A stretch of 46,570 nt of DNA from an uncultured Clostridia bacterium (lineage in GTDB: Bacteria; Bacillota; Clostridia; Christensenellales; Borkfalkiaceae): assembly GCA_947630365.1 (NCBI GenBank), contig CANRHI010000004.1, forward strand, positions 1 through 46,570. Reading direction: 5' to 3'. The notes beneath the pieces are model-generated. The model did no database searches and had not been told where the DNA came from. It worked only from the letters and a program-made list of their open reading frames with translations. The position numbers and the translations under genes are program-made. Each line of letters begins with the position of its first letter. Position 1 is the stretch's first letter. This document shows, piece by piece, positions 42,522 to 46,570 of the stretch.

Positions 42522-42546
42522 TTAGTTTATTTATTAAATACAGAAT

Positions 42547-44337
42547 ATGAGTATACAGACCATCCCCATTATCGTAGGAATAACTGGTCATAGAAACATT
42601 GTTGATGAGGACAAGCCCAAAATCAAGGCACGGGTAATTGAAAGCCTACGTGAGATTCAAACGTTTTGCAAATCAACAAAGAAAAACGGGAAGGACACGC
42701 CGATTATTATGCTCAACGGTTTTGCGCAGGGCGCAGACATGCTGTGCGCAGAAGCTGCATTTGAGCTCGGGATTGACGTGTATGCAGTGCTGCCCAGAGA
42801 AGAGGACAAATATCTTGAGAGTTTCGATAATCAAACGGACAAGCAGAAACTTCACGGATATCTCCAAAAAGCGAAGCGAGTCATCCTTGCCCCCGATATG
42901 GAGAAAAATAAAGAGTGGTTGCAAACGCACAGCGATATCAGCGATGACAGCTATGAATATCGCCAGCTCGGAATTTATATCGCGGAACATTCCCATATCC
43001 TTATCGCCCTGTGGGACGGAAACTCTCCGAAAACGCAGTTCGGGTGCGGAACGTATGAAGTTATCAAATTCGCGCTCGAGCACAATTATCTCAACCGCGA
43101 GCACCTTTTTACGCCGGGACTGATTAATGATACCGCGGTCGTGTGGATCAAGTCTCGCAGGCAAGGCGACGGCTCAGAGGCGGATATCCGTAAAACATGG
43201 CTTACAAGTAATTTGGCGGAACGGAGCGGCCGAGACGATGGAAACAACGATCACCTTGTTGTTTCAAACGAACCGCCTGCATTTTTGCGGGATATCATCA
43301 AAAAGACCGTTAAATATAATGAAAAAGGATTTACCCTTGCGGAAAACAAGGTCAAGTTATGGAAAGAGACGCAGGAGTTGGACGACTATCGAAAAAGTTT
43401 AAGATACCATTATGCTAAGGCAGATGAACGTTCGTATAACGGCAACCAGACGAAATATCTTCTTTTCTTGCGCTTGCTCGCAATCGCCGCTTCTCTTGTG
43501 GCTCTTACTTTCTTGATCTACGATGACGCATCACTTTCCTATATGATTTTCCCGTGTACGGTCTTGATCGGCATCATCGTCGTACTGAATTTGGTCGGGG
43601 CAAGGAAAGCATATCATAAGGATTATATCGAATACCGGGCGTTTGCCGAAGCGTTACGTATTCAGTTTTATTTATCGATTTGTTCAAACGAAATTCCCGT
43701 TGCGGACAGCGTTTGCGAGTTGTATTCCTGGGGACAAAAGGTCGAATTTGTTTGGATCGATAAAGCGGTTCGCGCACTTTCCGTTCTTTGCGAGGCAAAT
43801 AGACTTGCAATCGATTCGTCGAAGGCAATTGAGACATGGATCGGAACAAGCGTAAAACCGAAGGGGCAGCTTCAATATCACCGTGAAAAAATCAAGACAA
43901 ATACAAAGATGGCAAGGCGGTACGATATTCTCTCCAAATGTTTGCTTGGAACGACCCTGCTTATCTATGCCGCAATCCTCGTTTTGGAAATCAGCGCATA
44001 TGTTTATGGTGTGCTCGGAGCGAACTTTTTCTGGAACGGCAACTTTGCGGGAAGTGTTTCCTGGCGGAATTTCGGAGCAATCGTTCTCGGCGCGGTGGCG
44101 GCGGCCGCGCTTCTGTTTTCAAGCTATTGGGGGAAGCTCTCCTACGACCGAAAAGCAAGCGACAACGACAAAATGGGCAAATTCTATGCAGCGGCGTATG
44201 AGCGTTGGCAGAAAGTGAAGGATCGTTCGGAAAAGGAAAGGGAATTGTTTTTGAAGGAGATCGCAAGAGAGGAAATCATAGAAAATGGCATTTGGTATTC
44301 CTATGTCAATGAAAATCGCTTGGAAATTGATATATAA
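42547..44337 (+). CDS. SLOG-domain sensor with SLATT-like membrane effector region
   Basis: 596 residues. The N-terminal ~220 form a SLOG domain, a nucleotide-ligand-binding Rossmann-like fold: IIVGITGHRNIVDED, LNGFAQGADMLCAEAA, VYAVLPREEDKY, YIAEHSHILIALWDGN and GCGTYEVIKFAL. From about 303 come two close membrane spans (303-325, 328-352), a helical stretch YHKDYIEYRAFAEALRIQFY with the YR-AE-LR pattern of SLATT proteins, and two further spans (459-488, 508-529). Known SLOG-SLATT proteins are predicted to breach the membrane after binding a nucleotide signal. It is 25 bases after the previous gene, with no visible ribosome-binding site. GC is higher than in genes at 37-42.5 kb. Confidence 0.85.
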   Translation: MSIQTIPIIVGITGHRNIVDEDKPKIKARVIESLREIQTFCKSTKKNGKDTPIIMLNGFAQGADMLCAEAAFELGIDVYAVLPREEDKYLESFDNQTDKQKLHGYLQKAKRVILAPDMEKNKEWLQTHSDISDDSYEYRQLGIYIAEHSHILIALWDGNSPKTQFGCGTYEVIKFALEHNYLNREHLFTPGLINDTAVVWIKSRRQGDGSEADIRKTWLTSNLAERSGRDDGNNDHLVVSNEPPAFLRDIIKKTVKYNEKGFTLAENKVKLWKETQELDDYRKSLRYHYAKADERSYNGNQTKYLLFLRLLAIAASLVALTFLIYDDASLSYMIFPCTVLIGIIVVLNLVGARKAYHKDYIEYRAFAEALRIQFYLSICSNEIPVADSVCELYSWGQKVEFVWIDKAVRALSVLCEANRLAIDSSKAIETWIGTSVKPKGQLQYHREKIKTNTKMARRYDILSKCLLGTTLLIYAAILVLEISAYVYGVLGANFFWNGNFAGSVSWRNFGAIVLGAVAAAALLFSSYWGKLSYDRKASDNDKMGKFYAAAYERWQKVKDRSEKERELFLKEIAREEIIENGIWYSYVNENRLEIDI

Positions 44338-44351
44338 TATAATAAATCCGT

Positions 44352-46570
44352 ATGCGCAGAGGGTATCGGATATTGTCGGTCGAAGCGGCAGACATATATA
44401 AACACGAACAGGAAAACGGCGCGGTCATCGGGTATCGGCTTCTCGAAAAGGGCGACGCGCGCTTTCGGCTGTTCAAGATACTCTTGGACGATTCGCTGGA
44501 TTCCAAAGAGCTTGAAAGCGCATATAAGCGCATTTGCCGCAGGAAGTTCTCTTTTCAAGACGAGTACGAAAACGCCTATACCCTCGCCGTCGTCAACGTC
44601 AAATTCAACTATGTATTCAAACCCGAGGACGGGAAACCCGTAAAGATAAAGGAACTTCGGGAACATTTCTATGAGCGCGGCTTCTACGTGGACGGCGTTC
44701 GGTATGTGAGATACAAGCGGAGCGCGGGCAGTTCTCGTGAAGGAAAGTGTCTGTTTATCGACGAACGCCTTTCCCGCGCCATGTCAAAATGGAGCGAGTG
44801 CGGCTTGAAACCCAAAACAGACCTCGCCTCGTGGGAGTCGTATAAGGCATTATCTTTGAGTAGTATCAAGGGGACAATAGAAATACCACTCAACGGCATC
44901 CTCTTTGTGCCGGACTATCAAAGCACATTTACGGAAGAAGTCGTATCGGTAGAGATCGAGGACGGAAAGCTCGCCGCGCACACAAAAGAAACCCAAATTA
45001 CAAACGATATATGGGACGGAGAAAGTCTGTTGGACGAGAGCCTGTTTGCGGGGGAATACGCAGACAGACACATGATACTTCTCCGAAATAAGTTTTTCAA
45101 GTCCTGCGCGTTCAAAACCAAACTCCAAAAATGGATCAAGGATAAGAATATCACGCTCGCGGAACTGAAAGCGCGGGGTTTTGTCACGCTGGCAGACGAC
45201 GTAACGAAGATCGTCATGGTGACAACGCCGAACAGCTTGAAATATCTTAAATTCGCAGGCGGGCTGTCCGAGAAAAATATCAAAAAATGGACGGAGAACG
45301 CAGACGGCGCGTTTGGTGTGGTGAAATGGGATAAACCCACCCGCTTCTTCCACGGGAGAATGGTACAGAGCAGTTATCAGCTTCTGAACACCCTCGGACT
45401 TTCCGAGGAACAAACCGCCCAACTTTTACAACCGGGCGTGGATTATATTTCCCTTCTGCGCGGCGACATAGACTTTATGCGCTACCACTTCACGGACGCA
45501 TTCGCGCGGGAGAAAGACGGCGAAACCGAACGGCAGGACGGACTTGCGGAGCGCGCAGACGTGATCTTCACGCTCATGTTCAAATGCTCGGACTTCGAGG
45601 ACACCGAACTGTATATCAATTTCCGCGATGATGTTGTCCGCAGTCTGAAAGAACGATTGAAGCGCGGGCATATCTTATTGAACGGCACGAACGCCACCCT
45701 GTTCGGGAACGGTCCCGAACTCTTGAAATATATCGCGGGCGAGCCGATAAAGAGCGTATTAAAAGCGGGACAAATCCGTTGTAAACGATTTAAGGACGGC
45801 GCGAAACTTCTCTGTGCGCGCTCGCCGCATATCACAATGGGAAACCTGTATTGTGTAGAGAACGCGCGCGGCGGCGCGATCTGGGATTACTTTGACTTGG
45901 GAGAAAACATCGTCTGTGTGAACGCCGTCGGGGAGAATATCCAACAGCGGCTGAACGGTTGCGACTACGACTCGGACACGATGCTCGTAACGGACGAAGA
46001 ATTACTTGTTTCTACCGCCGAGAAATACAAGGACTTCTTCAAAGTCCCTGTCTGCAATATCCACGCGGCGGGAAGAACGAGCCAAACTCTCTTTGAACTC
46101 GACCATGATACGAGCGAGAATAAGATCGGAGAGATCGTAAACCTCTCGCAGAAGCTCAACAGTATCCTTTGGGACGAACTCTATCACGGCGCGGACAAAA
46201 ACGCTGTGCTTGCTATCTACGAGGATATTTGCAAACTTGCCGTATTATCGGGGTTGGAGATAGACAAGGCAAAACACTCTTTTGAGGATGTGCGCGTGGG
46301 CAAAGAACTTGCCGCGCTTCGGAAGAAGTATGCCCGCCCCGCGCCGATGTTCTTCGCGGAGATCGACGAGAGCAAGGGCAAAGAGTATGTCTTTTATCAT
46401 ACGGCTATGGACTACCTCTATAAGGCGGTGAAAGAAGTACACTTCCGCAAAGGCAGAGAACACCGAAGCGATTGCATCCCCATTTCCTCGAACTTGGCGT
46501 TCGACCGCAACACGGCAAACGCGACGGAATACCGTCACAAGGATAAAATCGTAGAGATCATCGACGAGAG
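44352..46570 (+). CDS. Two-barrel RNA polymerase of the YonO/eukaryotic-like RdRP class (3' end outside window)
   Basis: At least 739 residues with no stop before the window ends. The DxDxD metal-binding signature of two-barrel polymerases is D538-D540-D542 in LNGCDYDSDTMLV (YonO has DFDGD, QDE-1-type RdRPs DLDGD). About 45 residues before it, LLCARSPHITMGNLYCVENA (R490, P492) matches the RNPclhpGDi motif of the cellular RdRP family. YFDLGENIVCVNAVG lies between, in the same order as in that family. Upstream ~400 residues are diverged. The sequence lacks any RpoB/RpoC multi-subunit signature. Start: ATG 44352 has no ribosome-binding site; TTG 44373 has AGAGGG 9 bases upstream and is a real alternative. 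It follows the SLOG gene by 14 bases. Confidence 0.8.
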   Translation, partial: MRRGYRILSVEAADIYKHEQENGAVIGYRLLEKGDARFRLFKILLDDSLDSKELESAYKRICRRKFSFQDEYENAYTLAVVNVKFNYVFKPEDGKPVKIKELREHFYERGFYVDGVRYVRYKRSAGSSREGKCLFIDERLSRAMSKWSECGLKPKTDLASWESYKALSLSSIKGTIEIPLNGILFVPDYQSTFTEEVVSVEIEDGKLAAHTKETQITNDIWDGESLLDESLFAGEYADRHMILLRNKFFKSCAFKTKLQKWIKDKNITLAELKARGFVTLADDVTKIVMVTTPNSLKYLKFAGGLSEKNIKKWTENADGAFGVVKWDKPTRFFHGRMVQSSYQLLNTLGLSEEQTAQLLQPGVDYISLLRGDIDFMRYHFTDAFAREKDGETERQDGLAERADVIFTLMFKCSDFEDTELYINFRDDVVRSLKERLKRGHILLNGTNATLFGNGPELLKYIAGEPIKSVLKAGQIRCKRFKDGAKLLCARSPHITMGNLYCVENARGGAIWDYFDLGENIVCVNAVGENIQQRLNGCDYDSDTMLVTDEELLVSTAEKYKDFFKVPVCNIHAAGRTSQTLFELDHDTSENKIGEIVNLSQKLNSILWDELYHGADKNAVLAIYEDICKLAVLSGLEIDKAKHSFEDVRVGKELAALRKKYARPAPMFFAEIDESKGKEYVFYHTAMDYLYKAVKEVHFRKGREHRSDCIPISSNLAFDRNTANATEYRHKDKIVEIIDE

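Noticed and set aside
42547..43250. DprA or lysine-decarboxylase-like assignment of the Rossmann-type N-terminus
   Set aside because: ITGHR, GADMLCAE and ALWDG fit the wider SLOG group, and the membrane spans point to SLOG-SLATT rather than DprA.
44352..46570. Reading the DYDSD protein as a fragment of RpoC (beta-prime subunit)
   Set aside because: RpoC has NADFDGD with different flanks and a multi-domain layout; here both barrel motifs are on one chain in YonO/RdRP order.
35500..46570. Integrated prophage
   Set aside because: No capsid, tail, terminase, portal, lysis or integrase gene and no attachment repeats are visible, although the YonO-like polymerase family is phage-linked.

Overview
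The window looks like a high-GC gut-type Bacillota, probably a Clostridia-class organism. The evidence is the rbgA-rnhB-yraN gene order, a CdaA-type diadenylate cyclase, a Y-family polymerase with a YolD partner, a YugP peptidase, an Rrf2-iscU-iscS cluster, BspA-type surface lipoproteins and strong purine-rich Shine-Dalgarno sites. Genus or family cannot be fixed from this sequence alone.

Region 1 (1-13.3 kb, GC-rich core): the 3' end of rbgA, then rnhB, yraN, a very large DUF4011-type SF1 helicase, comEC, holA, cdaA, a 35-residue CdaR-like membrane microprotein, a divergent DUF1015 gene and an aspartate kinase, all on the + strand with frequent ATGA overlaps. Region 2 (13.3-22.3 kb): a cell-surface locus. 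A secreted GH43 glycosidase on the - strand diverges from a three-gene operon: a LamG/cadherin-like wall protein, a BspA-type LRR lipoprotein and an Ig-like lipoprotein. Region 3 (22.3-28.7 kb): a Y-family polymerase with YolD, a toxin remnant, the iscS-iscU-iscR operon (- strand) with a promoter and palindromic operator, a REP-like repeat field, YugP, and a small XRE regulator with a membrane partner under a self-regulating promoter.

Region 4 (28.9-35.4 kb) alternates accessory and core genes. A lower-GC trio (WGI-motif protein, DUF4268 protein, ADP-ribosylglycohydrolase with a fused N-terminal module) is followed by core obg and yhbY, then an XRE regulator diverging from a second BspA-like lipoprotein. 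Region 5 (35.5 kb to the end) is an accessory island. It starts with a Schlafen/AlbA_2-type regulator. A clear sigma-70-type promoter at 36.96 kb then precedes a tight run of same-strand genes: a NUDIX protein, a guanylate-kinase-like enzyme, three further proteins carrying degenerate guanylate-kinase-like elements (two fused to nucleoside-deoxyribosyltransferase/TIR-like domains), a SLOG protein with two pairs of membrane segments, and a two-barrel RNA polymerase related to YonO and eukaryotic RNA-silencing RdRPs that runs off the window.

The island is the most unusual part. It combines nucleotide kinase, nucleotide hydrolase, nucleotide sensor, predicted nucleotide glycosidase and membrane effector parts with a DxDxD-type RNA polymerase. 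My inference is a nucleotide-signal-based conflict or anti-phage system that I cannot match to a named one. The A/T-rich part (37-42.5 kb) and the more GC-balanced part (42.5 kb to the end) may have joined from different sources.
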